A stretch of DNA of 64,000 bases, taken from Methylocella silvestris (lineage in GTDB: Bacteria > Pseudomonadota > Alphaproteobacteria > Rhizobiales > Beijerinckiaceae). The stretch lies in assembly GCF_002891535.1 (NCBI RefSeq), contig NZ_PDZR01000010.1, positions 1-64,000 on the forward strand. Direction: 5' to 3'. The translations under genes and the position numbers were made by a program. Of the stretch, positions 1-7,876 are shown in pieces; positions within the stretch are counted from its first letter, which is position 1, and each line of letters begins with the position of its first letter. The notes beneath the pieces are model-generated. The model was not told the origin of the DNA and ran no database searches. It saw nothing but the letters and a program-made list of their open reading frames with translations.

Positions 1-222
1 GGAGGGAGGCGGGCGGCGGGCGGTGAAGCAGCGCTTCAGTCGCAACCGTCTTCCAGGAGCATGACAGTTCGATGACGGGCGCAAGCGGCGAAAGCGACGC
101 GCGCCTCACTTCGTCGTGAAAGAAAAGCATTCGGTGAAACAGGGCGCCGTTTTTTCGACTTGTTAACGAGGCTTTACTGATTTCACGATAATCGAATTGG
201 ATCGACATCCCGGTTCAGAACA
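1..222. other. left edge, no gene assigned
   Basis: The first 222 bases may include the 3' end of an upstream gene: forward frames end at 64 or 75, but neither short tail is recognisable. The stretch before the GH25 gene (150-195) is more AT-rich and probably holds its promoter. Confidence 0.3.
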
Positions 223-969
223 ATGTGGCGACCCCTCTTTTGCATTTTCGCGCTGGCGGCTCCTCTGCTCGTCGGCGGCTGCGCAGGCGGCGGCTTCGAA
301 GAGGATCCATTTCCGACGCCGTCCGATTACCAGATTCACGGCATCGACGTATCGAAATATCAAGGCGAGATCGATTGGGCCAGCGTTCGCGGGGCAGGCG
401 TGCAATTCGCCTGGATCAAGGCGACCGAGGGCGGCGATCACGTCGACGATAAATTCGCGCAAAACTGGGCCTCGGCGAAGGCTGCGGGCATTCCCCGCGG
501 CGCCTATCATTTCGCCTATTGGTGCCGGCCAGCCGAAGAGCAGGCGGCCTGGTTTACCGCCAATGTGCCGAACGATCCCGATGCGCTGCCGCCGGTGCTC
601 GACGTCGAGTGGAACGGCCAGTCGAAAACGTGCCCTAGAAAGGTGCCGCGCGACGTCGCCATCTCGGAAATGAAAATCATTCTCGCTGCAATGGAGCGCG
701 CCTACGGCAAGCGGCCAGTCATCTATACTTCGGTCGATTTCCACAAGGATGTGATGCAGGGCGAATTTGCCGACTATCCGATATGGGTCCGGAGCGTGAA
801 ATGCCATCCGGCGCTGAAATATGGCGCGCGTAAATGGCGCTTCTGGCAGCACACGGCCGAAGGCCGCGTCGCCGGCATCAAGGGCAATGTCGATCGCAAC
901 GCCTTCAACGGCACGCCGAAGGACTGGCAGGTCTGGCTCGGCGCGATGACTGTCGCCTCACGCGCGTAG
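223..969 (+). CDS. GH25-family muramidase-like lipoprotein
   Basis: Probable lysozyme-type glycoside hydrolase (GH25), predicted to cut the MurNAc-GlcNAc bond of peptidoglycan. A type II signal peptide ends in LVGGC, with Cys20 as the lipidation site, so it should be a membrane-anchored periplasmic protein. The GH25 barrel follows: Asp42 in the DVSKYQG motif at the first strand, the AYHFAYW segment near residue 95, and the Asp127/Glu129 pair in LDVEWNG that matches the family's catalytic DxE. At 248 aa it is a single-domain enzyme without cell-wall-binding repeats. The start is the only ATG in front of the signal peptide; its ribosome site is weak. It stands alone, and the genes downstream read the other way. 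It could act in peptidoglycan remodelling or as an antibacterial enzyme; the sequence does not decide. Confidence 0.85.
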   Translation: MWRPLFCIFALAAPLLVGGCAGGGFEEDPFPTPSDYQIHGIDVSKYQGEIDWASVRGAGVQFAWIKATEGGDHVDDKFAQNWASAKAAGIPRGAYHFAYWCRPAEEQAAWFTANVPNDPDALPPVLDVEWNGQSKTCPRKVPRDVAISEMKIILAAMERAYGKRPVIYTSVDFHKDVMQGEFADYPIWVRSVKCHPALKYGARKWRFWQHTAEGRVAGIKGNVDRNAFNGTPKDWQVWLGAMTVASRA

Positions 970-1285
970 CACGCTCCGGCGGCCTGAAGACCCAAATAAA
1001 AGAAGGGCCGTCCTTGCCAGACGACCCTTCCATTGTCGGACCGCGTTTCCGCGAACCTGACGCCTAGGAGGCGAAAACCTCACTGGCGCGAGTCCAGGTC
1101 CGGGCCCGCAGCAAATGACAATGAGACACTGGATCACCTCCTTCCGATACGTTGATGATGACTCAAGGCTAAGACAATTTGGACGATTCGCCAATGCCCG
1201 AATTCGACAATCATGCGCGTCAATTTCAGGCGCTCCCGACGACCGACCCGCGCATGTCTGCGCCCTGGCGGCGATTGCGTGTTGG
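970..1285. other. intergenic region between convergent genes
   Basis: 316 bases between the GH25 gene and the convergent polymerase gene. I see no supported gene. It holds one terminator hairpin near the GH25 end (991-1030); the rest shows no recognisable structure. Confidence 0.5.
991..1030 (-). terminator. intrinsic terminator, oriented for the leftward transcript
   Basis: An 11-bp stem (1002-1012 with 1020-1030, one mismatch, 7-nt loop) is followed on the minus strand by TTTTATTT. It should end the leftward polymerase transcript and may also stop rightward transcription from the GH25 gene, although that side lacks a T-run. Confidence 0.65.
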
Positions 1286-2824
1286 CTAGTCGCCGGGGCG
1301 GCGCGCCAGAACGCTGCGCGGCTCCCTTAGCAGAGCTGCTTTGACGAGATGTCGGGCGAGGCGCGGGGGCCGTTCGCGGAAGAAGACGAAATGGATACCG
1401 CCAAGGACGATCGCAAGAACAACAATTTCCCGCATCACCAAATTCATGTAGCCGTCGGAAGTGGATTCGATCAGCGCGTGCTGCATGTCAGCGAAGAGAA
1501 AGATGCTGACGGGAGCCCTGAGGCGGAAACTCGAAAGGCGGGAAAAGATGATCAAAACCGGCAAAAGGAAGATGAAGGGATACGTCAGGAAGCCAATCCA
1601 TCCCCAAGTCGTGTACGCCTCCATCGGCAAGCTGTAGACGATATAGGTTGTGTAGGGCGGCTCCAGCAGCCCGGTGTGCCAAGCGAGCCAATCGCCGACG
1701 CTGACGCCATCTTTCTTGAAGCCGAGAAAACCGGGCATCACGCCCGCGAGATTTTTTTCGACGGCCGGAAAGCCGACATAGGTCCTTGTCCGCACGCCAT
1801 TCAGGACAGCGTCGAGCAACGCCACATGGGACAGCCGGTTTGCGACGTTTGAGCGATCGCCGAAATAATCAAAGGCCGTGTCTTCGGTAAAATTCCGAGT
1901 TTGGGCAAATTTTGTAGTTTCGACGACGGTCCTGCGAAACTCCGGATCGACGATCATGCGCGCCGTGGTCTGCGAAGCTATCTCAATGAATTGCGAAACT
2001 CCTGCTTCTCTTTGGCTGCGCAAATAAAGCGTGAGCGGCGATAGGAAATTTGTAAAAACGACTGCGAAAACGAGGCCAAAGACAATCAAACGGAGGCTGA
2101 TCGCGCGATACATGATGCCGACGAGCGCAATGCCGAGCACGGCGTCAAACAGGAAGGCGCGTTGATTGAGGGCGATGACGGCCAGGAAAGTGAAGCCGAA
2201 CATGCCCGCAAGTAAAGGTGAAAATAACTTCTTTCCGCCAGAGAGCTCTACCGACCGTATGGCTTCCGCGGCGAGACCAAGAACGATGAAAGATACGAGA
2301 GCCGACGCGATGACCATGATCGGACCGGCGCTCGCCTGCCCGTCGCCGCTGCCGCGCGAGCCTATGATGGCAAGGCAACTCACGCCGATGCAAAAGGAAA
2401 TGATTGCGAGCTTGCGGAGGCTTTTCGGATCGTTCGGGAACGCAAAGAATTGCTTGCCTGGGTCCCAGCGCCTCGCCAGCAGAATAATGACGGTGACGAT
2501 CACCATCAAAACGAGCGTCCAGGCATAAGCCGCCGTGGCGTCGAAGAGATGGCTGTCGAGCGATTGCCCGTAGGCGATCTTGAAAAGCAGGGCGATGATC
2601 AGGTATCGGGCTGAAAACAGGATCGCGACCATCGAGTAAAGATCGCGTCCGTAAAGGTGCAGCGGAAGAAAGCTGATGGTGATTCCCGCAACGCACATCA
2701 GCACGACCGGGAGACTCGACCCGAGGCATAACGCGACCACGCCCAGCGCGCTGGCGGCGGCGAAAGGAATGATCAGCGGAACACGGGTGTCTTCCAGGTC
2801 TTGTGAACTGACGGCCTTTTCCAA
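1286..2824 (-). CDS. Wzy-like polysaccharide polymerase, polytopic membrane protein
   Basis: A 512-aa protein with about ten to twelve hydrophobic segments and a large loop around residues 265-400, the layout of O-antigen/exopolysaccharide polymerases (Wzy). These join repeat units on undecaprenyl diphosphate at the periplasmic face of the inner membrane. No conserved motif allows a firm call, as is normal for this divergent group. The start is a TTG, with AGGG about eight bases upstream. It is transcribed away from a glycosyltransferase and acyltransferase pair beyond a 610-base gap, which supports a polysaccharide role. Base composition is visibly less GC-rich than the neighbours, suggesting transfer. 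An O-antigen ligase-type protein is the main alternative. Confidence 0.6.
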   Translation of the reverse strand: MEKAVSSQDLEDTRVPLIIPFAAASALGVVALCLGSSLPVVLMCVAGITISFLPLHLYGRDLYSMVAILFSARYLIIALLFKIAYGQSLDSHLFDATAAYAWTLVLMVIVTVIILLARRWDPGKQFFAFPNDPKSLRKLAIISFCIGVSCLAIIGSRGSGDGQASAGPIMVIASALVSFIVLGLAAEAIRSVELSGGKKLFSPLLAGMFGFTFLAVIALNQRAFLFDAVLGIALVGIMYRAISLRLIVFGLVFAVVFTNFLSPLTLYLRSQREAGVSQFIEIASQTTARMIVDPEFRRTVVETTKFAQTRNFTEDTAFDYFGDRSNVANRLSHVALLDAVLNGVRTRTYVGFPAVEKNLAGVMPGFLGFKKDGVSVGDWLAWHTGLLEPPYTTYIVYSLPMEAYTTWGWIGFLTYPFIFLLPVLIIFSRLSSFRLRAPVSIFLFADMQHALIESTSDGYMNLVMREIVVLAIVLGGIHFVFFRERPPRLARHLVKAALLREPRSVLARRPGD

Positions 2825-3434
2825 ACGGCAATCCCTAGTTCGTTTGCGGCGCGCCCGATTGACGCAGGTCGATCACGCCAGTCGAGACGCAACACGCCGG
2901 CTCCAGGCAACGCCCGTGCCTGAATGGCGACAGATAAACGGCCCCAGTCGAGGCCGGATCGACGAAACGACGCGCATATTCGTGTAAAGCGCCTGAAAGA
3001 TCAAATCGCCTTAAACATGACGTCGGCCTGATCCGGCGGCCCCTTCTGCAGCTGCGACAAATGCACGCCCCTGTCGGCGCAAATTATGATCCACGCGCGG
3101 GCGCAAGGGAGCTTTCAGCAGCGCTCAGGCTCGCCGCGCATTGTTTAAATACCCCCACCGCGCTCGAATACTCAAGCGCATTTTCTAACAAGAATCGCGC
3201 CAATTCTTCAGGATGAAGATGTTTTATTTGATAAATACCGTCTATGCACAAGCCGTTATAGAAATGTTACATAAGTCGGCGGCGGCGTGCTTTTTCGCAC
3301 CCGCTCTCAGCTTGATCGGCATTGCTCCGAAGCCCGATTTCCGTTAGGACTCGAGGCAAATGCGATCCCTGCCGAGGGCGGCGGCGCGAACCTTGCCCTA
3401 TCCTTTTCGACGCAGCGACGGACATCGATTTCGC
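2825..3434. promoter_or_regulatory. divergent intergenic region with an AT-rich core
   Basis: About 610 bases separate the divergent polymerase and glycosyltransferase genes. Bases 3140-3270 are markedly AT-rich for this genome and probably carry the promoters of both transcripts. I could not fix a -35/-10 pair with acceptable spacing. No coding frame here looks like a protein. Confidence 0.4.
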
Positions 3435-4628
3435 ATGATTATTTTGCACATTATCCCGACGTGTAACCCCGAATATGGCGGTCCGATCGAAGGGATATTC
3501 ACTTCGGCGCCGGCTTTGCGCGCACAGGGCTGCGACCGCGAGATCGTCTCGCTCGACATGCCGACCGATCCATGGGTGAAGGCGTCGCCGGTTCGTGTGT
3601 ATCCGATGGGAAATCCAAGCCCGGCCTATCACACCTGGAAGAAACGCATCCCTTTCCTGCGCTACGGCTACAGTCCGGCGATTGTTCCCTGGATCCGTGA
3701 AAACGCCAAACGCTATGACGCGGTGATTGTCAACGGCCTGTGGAATTTCGCCTCGCTCGCGGCGCGGCAGGCGCTGGTCGGCAGCGACACGCGCTATTTC
3801 GTGTACGCGCATGGGATGCTCGACCCCTATTTCAACAAGATTTCTCCTGTCAAAGCTTTCTTCAAGCAGTTGCTGTGGTGGGTCAGCGAGGGCCGACTGA
3901 TCAACAACGCCACGTCCGTGATGTTCGTGACGAAAGAGGAGCGCGAACTGGCGAAGACATCCTTCTGGCCGTATCGGGCGCGGGCGCAGGTGGTGCCTTA
4001 CGGGATTGTCGACGTCAGCGGCGACGCAGAGGCCCAGGTCAAGAGTTTCCGCGACGTCGTTCCGGAGCTCGGCGACCGCCGTTTCCTGCTGTTCCTCAGC
4101 CGGATTCATCCGAAGAAAGGCTGCGACATTCTGGTCGAAGCCTTCGCTAAGATGGCGGCTGGCGACCCCGAGCTCGATCTGGTTATCGCCGGTCCGGATT
4201 CAGTCGGAGCGGTAAAAGAGCTTCGGGAGGTTGCGGCGCAGCGGGGCGTCGCTGATCGCATCCATTGGCCGGGCATGCTGAAGGGCGATCTGAAATGGGG
4301 CGCCTTTCGCGCCTGCGACGCCTTCATCCTGCCCTCGCACCAGGAAAATTTCGGCATTGTCATCGCCGAGGCGCTCGCCTGCGGCAAGCCCGTGCTGACC
4401 ACGAACAAGGTCGCCACCTGGCGCGAGGTGGCCGAAAACAATGCCGGATTCGTCGAAAATGACGACCTGGCCGGCGCTATTCGATTGATCGAGCGTTTCC
4501 TAAGTCTTTCGCCGCTCGAAAAACAGGAAATGAGCAAAAGAGCGCGGGCAACCTATCTTACGAAGTTCGACATGGGGAGCATGGCTCCGGAATTGATCGA
4601 AGCCTTCAGGACCTCGCAGGCCGCATGA
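3435..4628 (+). CDS. GT4-family glycosyltransferase
   Basis: Retaining glycosyltransferase of family 4 (GT-B fold) that would add a sugar from an NDP-sugar to a lipid-linked polysaccharide precursor at the cytoplasmic face. The N-terminal domain opens with MIILHIIPTCNPEYGG, the usual first strand and Gly-rich acceptor loop. The C-terminal domain shows LFLSRIHPKKGCDIL and the nucleotide-binding stretch around SHQENFGIVIAEALACGKPV, which contains the family's EX7E-type signature. I chose the ATG at 3435 because it matches the family N-terminus; an ATG at 3360 would add 25 unlikely residues. It overlaps the acyltransferase by an ATGA junction, so the two are translationally coupled. Confidence 0.85.
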   Translation: MIILHIIPTCNPEYGGPIEGIFTSAPALRAQGCDREIVSLDMPTDPWVKASPVRVYPMGNPSPAYHTWKKRIPFLRYGYSPAIVPWIRENAKRYDAVIVNGLWNFASLAARQALVGSDTRYFVYAHGMLDPYFNKISPVKAFFKQLLWWVSEGRLINNATSVMFVTKEERELAKTSFWPYRARAQVVPYGIVDVSGDAEAQVKSFRDVVPELGDRRFLLFLSRIHPKKGCDILVEAFAKMAAGDPELDLVIAGPDSVGAVKELREVAAQRGVADRIHWPGMLKGDLKWGAFRACDAFILPSHQENFGIVIAEALACGKPVLTTNKVATWREVAENNAGFVENDDLAGAIRLIERFLSLSPLEKQEMSKRARATYLTKFDMGSMAPELIEAFRTSQAA

Positions 4629-5230
4629 AGATACTCGACGCACGATCGACCCGGCCGCTCGAGGGCGGACCGACCTATTCGATAGCGAACCGCGCCTTCC
4701 GGGCAAGCTGGATGCTGACTTGGCTTCTGCTTGCTTCCTGGACGCCGCCGCTGATGCATGGGTGGCGGCGGATGCTTCTTCGCCTGTTTGGCGCGAAGAT
4801 CGCCCCGAATGCGGCCGTCTATGGAAGCGTGAAGATCTGGTATCCGCCGCATCTCGACGTTGGGCGCTTCGCCGTTCTTGGCCCCGGCGTCAATATCTAT
4901 TGCGTCGAGAAAATCACGATCCACGACTACGCCATCGTGTCGCAGGGCGCTAATTTGTGCTCCGCAGGCCATGACGTCGAGGACGTGTTCTTCCAGACTG
5001 TCGCGCGTCCGGTCACCGTCGGCCGGCGGGCGTGGGTCGCCGCCGAAGCCTTTGTCGGACCCGGCGTCACTCTCGGGGAGGGCGCCGTGCTCGGCGCGCG
5101 CGGTTGCGCCTTCCGCGATCTGGCGCCTTGGACGATCTATGGCGGCAACCCGGCCCGGATCTTGAAGCCGCGCAGCCTGCGCTTTGATGAAGACGGCGCC
5201 TCGGAAAATATCGCCCGCGCCGCGGAATGA
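4625..5230 (+). CDS. WcaF-type colanic acid/exopolysaccharide O-acetyltransferase
   Basis: Left-handed parallel beta-helix acyltransferase (201 aa), resembling WcaF of colanic acid synthesis. It would move an acetyl group from acetyl-CoA to a sugar of the polysaccharide. A hydrophobic stretch lies near residues 30-45. Imperfect hexapeptide coils run from about residue 60 to 175, with the catalytic His probably in the SAGHD segment and the typical end GGNPARIL. Its ATG overlaps the stop of the GT4 gene (ATGA). With that gene and the nearby polymerase it forms a minimal envelope polysaccharide locus. Family assignment is firm; the exact sugar target is unknown. Confidence 0.8.
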   Translation: MKILDARSTRPLEGGPTYSIANRAFRASWMLTWLLLASWTPPLMHGWRRMLLRLFGAKIAPNAAVYGSVKIWYPPHLDVGRFAVLGPGVNIYCVEKITIHDYAIVSQGANLCSAGHDVEDVFFQTVARPVTVGRRAWVAAEAFVGPGVTLGEGAVLGARGCAFRDLAPWTIYGGNPARILKPRSLRFDEDGASENIARAAE

Positions 5231-5364
5231 CGCAATCGCGGCGTCGCAACCCGCGCCGATGCATCAAGATTTGAACGCGAAAGCGGCCCTGACCCGTCCG
5301 GCAGAAGAGTGTTGACAGGCCGCAAGGCTTTGTCCGACCTTGATCGGCGTTGAGGGAAGCCGCT

Positions 5365-6348
5365 ATGCGAACGGTCCTATACCCCGACCGCGCCGTGTCA
5401 GCGCTGGGGTTCAGTTGCGCCAGCCTCGGCTCGCGCGTGTCGGAAGCGCATTCGCGCCGCCTTCTCGACTATGCCTTTGACCGCGGCGTGACATGGTATG
5501 ACGTTGCCCCGTCCGACGGCGATGGCGACGCCGAGGCGATTGTCGGGCGCTTCGTCGCCGGGCGGCGCGATCAGATCATTGTATCGGCGAAGGTCGGCCC
5601 CGCCCGTCCCAGTCCGTCCCGCGTCATGCGGCTTTTTTCATCCTTAAAGCGCAGCGCCCTCAACGCTTTTCCCGAGCTTGCGGCTGTGTCTTTGCGGGCG
5701 CTAAGGACGGGTGGCGAGCGCGAGCCGCTGCGCGCGGACCGTATCGGATCCTCCGTCCTTGACAGTTTGCGGCGGCTTAAAACCGATTATCTCGACGTGC
5801 TGGCGCTACAAAACCCTAGCGTCGAGGATTGCCGCAATCCGGCGATCCTCGACGCTCTCGCCGATGTGGTCGCCAAGGGCCATGTGCGCCGCCTCGCCGT
5901 CGCGGGCGATCCCGACGTGATCGAGGCCGCCCGCGAAACGGATCTGTTTCCCGTCATCATGATCCGCAATAACCCGTTCGAGCGCGCGATCGAGCGCGTT
6001 CGCGCCGCGCCGCCTGGCGGACAGGCGGAGTTTCTCGTGGTGCGAAGCCCGTTCGGAAAGGCCTATGAGCGGCTGTCGCATCTGCTGGTCGGCGACGGCG
6101 GCCGGCTCGCCTCGCTGGCCTCGCAGCTCGCCTATGGGCCGCCCTTCATGACAGCTGAGATTTTGCTCGACTACGCCTTCGGCAACAACCCGACCGGCAT
6201 CGTCGTCGCCGCCATGTCGCAGATCGCCCATATCGAGCAGAATTGCGCGCGAGCGGCGCGCGCGCCGCGCACGGATGTCGTTGAATTCGTCAATAAGACA
6301 GTTTTATCGGCCCCCGCTCCAAGAGGCTTTGGCGTCCTGCGGCCATAA
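5365..6348 (+). CDS. aldo/keto reductase-like protein lacking catalytic Tyr and His
   Basis: A 327-aa protein with the aldo/keto reductase TIM-barrel pattern. Of the catalytic tetrad, Asp46 (WYDVAPS) and Lys76 (VSAKVG) are kept, but the Tyr position is Asp51 (APSDGD) and the His position is Gln149 (LALQNP). It is therefore unlikely to reduce carbonyls in the normal way, and may be a pseudoenzyme or use another chemistry. Related AKR-fold proteins occur in exopolysaccharide loci, which fits its place 134 bases after the acyltransferase. The ATG at 5365 follows GAGGGAAG; a TTG at 5350 is less likely. Function is inferred from position only. Confidence 0.7.
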   Translation: MRTVLYPDRAVSALGFSCASLGSRVSEAHSRRLLDYAFDRGVTWYDVAPSDGDGDAEAIVGRFVAGRRDQIIVSAKVGPARPSPSRVMRLFSSLKRSALNAFPELAAVSLRALRTGGEREPLRADRIGSSVLDSLRRLKTDYLDVLALQNPSVEDCRNPAILDALADVVAKGHVRRLAVAGDPDVIEAARETDLFPVIMIRNNPFERAIERVRAAPPGGQAEFLVVRSPFGKAYERLSHLLVGDGGRLASLASQLAYGPPFMTAEILLDYAFGNNPTGIVVAAMSQIAHIEQNCARAARAPRTDVVEFVNKTVLSAPAPRGFGVLRP

Positions 6349-6358
6349 CCGCCGCGGC

Positions 6359-7231
6359 TCAGGCGATAAGCGCCTTGGCTATCGTCGCGGCGAAGGGAGT
6401 CGTTGGCCGACCGATCAGGCGCGAAAGCTGGCGTGAATCGTCAAACAGCGCGTCTTCAGCCGCCGCGGCGTCGGAATCGGCGAGGAGCGCGGCGAGCGGT
6501 GCGGGAAGACCAGCGCCCGTCAGAGCCGCCCGATACTTTGCCTCGGGCAAGTCAGCATAGGGGATTTCGCGCCCGGCCTGACGCGAAAGCTCGGCGGCGA
6601 ATTCCGCCAGCGTGAAGGATTGGTCGCCGGCAAACTCGTGGATCGCGCCGCCGGCCGCATCGTCGTCGAGCAGTGCGATCGCCGCGGCTTCGGCATAGTC
6701 GACGCGCGCGGCGCTGGAGATGCGCCCGCCTTGCGCGCTGCCAATGAAGGCGCCGTGCTGCAGCGCGGCCGGGATCGCGGCGGCGTAATTCTCCGTGTAC
6801 CAGCCGTTGCGCAGCAGTGTGAAGGGAATGCCGCTCGCGCCGATCAGCGCCTCGGTCTGGCGGTGTTCTTCGGCGAGGCCAAGCTTTGAAATCTCGGCAT
6901 GGAGCACGCTGGTATAAGCGATGCGCGCCACGCCGGCGCGCTTGGCGGCATCGACCACGTTTCGGTGCTGCGCCACGCGTTCGCCGAGCGCGTTGGACGA
7001 GATCAGCAGGAGGCGCTCTGCGCCCACGAACGCTGCGTCGAGGGTGTCGGGGCGATCATAATCGCCCTCGCGGATGACGACGCCCTTTGCAAAGAGCGCG
7101 GCGGAACGGGCGGGATCGCGGACGACCGCCGCCACTGCCTGCGGCCCGGCGCGCTCAGCGAGGGCGGCGACGACGAGCCGGCCGAGCTGACCGCTCGCGC
7201 CGGTGACAAAGAAACGGGGATGGGAAGCCAT
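6359..7231 (-). CDS. NmrA-like NAD(P)H:quinone oxidoreductase (QorB/YtfG type)
   Basis: Atypical short-chain dehydrogenase of the NmrA group (290 aa). The N-terminus FFVTGASGQLG is a Rossmann GxxGxxG dinucleotide site, and the order of segments follows E. coli QorB (YtfG), an NADPH:quinone reductase of the cytosol. It is divergent from an HxlR-type regulator, the same arrangement as ytfG/ytfH in E. coli, which supports a role in quinone or electrophile detoxification. The ATG at 7231 has GGAGAA upstream on its strand; an ATG at 7303 would run through the shared operator and is rejected. Induction by relief of HxlR binding at 7258-7282 is an inference. Confidence 0.8.
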   Translation of the reverse strand: MASHPRFFVTGASGQLGRLVVAALAERAGPQAVAAVVRDPARSAALFAKGVVIREGDYDRPDTLDAAFVGAERLLLISSNALGERVAQHRNVVDAAKRAGVARIAYTSVLHAEISKLGLAEEHRQTEALIGASGIPFTLLRNGWYTENYAAAIPAALQHGAFIGSAQGGRISSAARVDYAEAAAIALLDDDAAGGAIHEFAGDQSFTLAEFAAELSRQAGREIPYADLPEAKYRAALTGAGLPAPLAALLADSDAAAAEDALFDDSRQLSRLIGRPTTPFAATIAKALIA

Positions 7232-7257
7232 GGGAGTTCTCCGGTCTCGCTTGTTGA

Positions 7258-7282
7258 CATTGGTCTCAAATAGAGACCAATG
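7258..7282. promoter_or_regulatory. perfect inverted repeat, candidate HxlR operator
   Basis: Ten-base arms (7258-7267 and 7273-7282) around the 5-base spacer AAATA form a perfect palindrome between the divergent oxidoreductase and regulator genes. A TTGACA hexamer at 7254-7259 overlaps its left edge, so a bound regulator would block RNA polymerase. A further GGTCTC half-site lies at 7243-7248. Confidence 0.7.
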
Positions 7283-7336
7283 ATCGGGCTGGGAAGACGG
7301 CACTTTTCCGTCGCCTGGTTACGCGGGAGGTACCGG

Positions 7337-7735
7337 ATGGATGCGCGTGTGGCTCTGGGCGCCAAATTCGAGAATTGGCTGGCCCTGGGATTCGACGACG
7401 CGCGCTGTCCCGTGCGCAACCTGCTCGACCAGATCGGCGACCGCTGGTCCATGCTGGTGCTGGCTGCGCTCGCGGGTGGGGCAAAGCGCTTCAGTACGCT
7501 CGCCCGCGCGTTGCCGGATATCTCGAAGCGCATGCTGACCCAGACGCTGCGGAGGCTCGAGGCCGACGGGCTCGTTCACCGCGATGTGCAGCCGACTGTG
7601 CCGCCCAGCGTCACCTATTCGCTCACATCGCTCGGCGAGAGCTTCGCAGCGCCGCTCCTCGGGCTGGTCGAATGGGCCGAAGCCAATTTCGCCGCAGTGC
7701 TTGAGGCGCGCGCGAGAAGAGCCCAAGCAGCATAG
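7337..7735 (+). CDS. HxlR-family transcriptional regulator
   Basis: Winged-helix regulator of the HxlR/YodB/QorR family (132 aa). The core from about residue 24 to 110 includes [14 protein letters not shown], the helix-turn-helix with [17 protein letters not shown], and the wing. Cys24 in the CPV motif is at the place of the redox-sensing Cys of YodB and QorR, which respond to quinones and other electrophiles. The start at 7337 follows GGGAGG with six bases of spacing. The likely target is the divergent quinone oxidoreductase, through the palindrome in the shared promoter. Confidence 0.85.
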   Translation: MDARVALGAKFENWLALGFDDARCPVRNLLDQIGDRWSMLVLAALAGGAKRFSTLARALPDISKRMLTQTLRRLEADGLVHRDVQPTVPPSVTYSLTSLGESFAAPLLGLVEWAEANFAAVLEARARRAQAA

Positions 7736-7876
7736 CGTCCCGACTGTAAATAATGACCTGCCGCATCAGCTCGGACGGGGCTTTAAAAGCGCGGGAAAGC
7801 CGCTAGGTTCAGGCGAAACGCCTTCTTCGTCCCAGCAGCGCGAACCGCGCCGAGGGCTGACCCCAAACGCCGCCCC

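Noticed and set aside
5312-5345. TTGACA as promoter of the AKR-like gene
   Set aside because: No acceptable -10 hexamer at 16-18 bases downstream.
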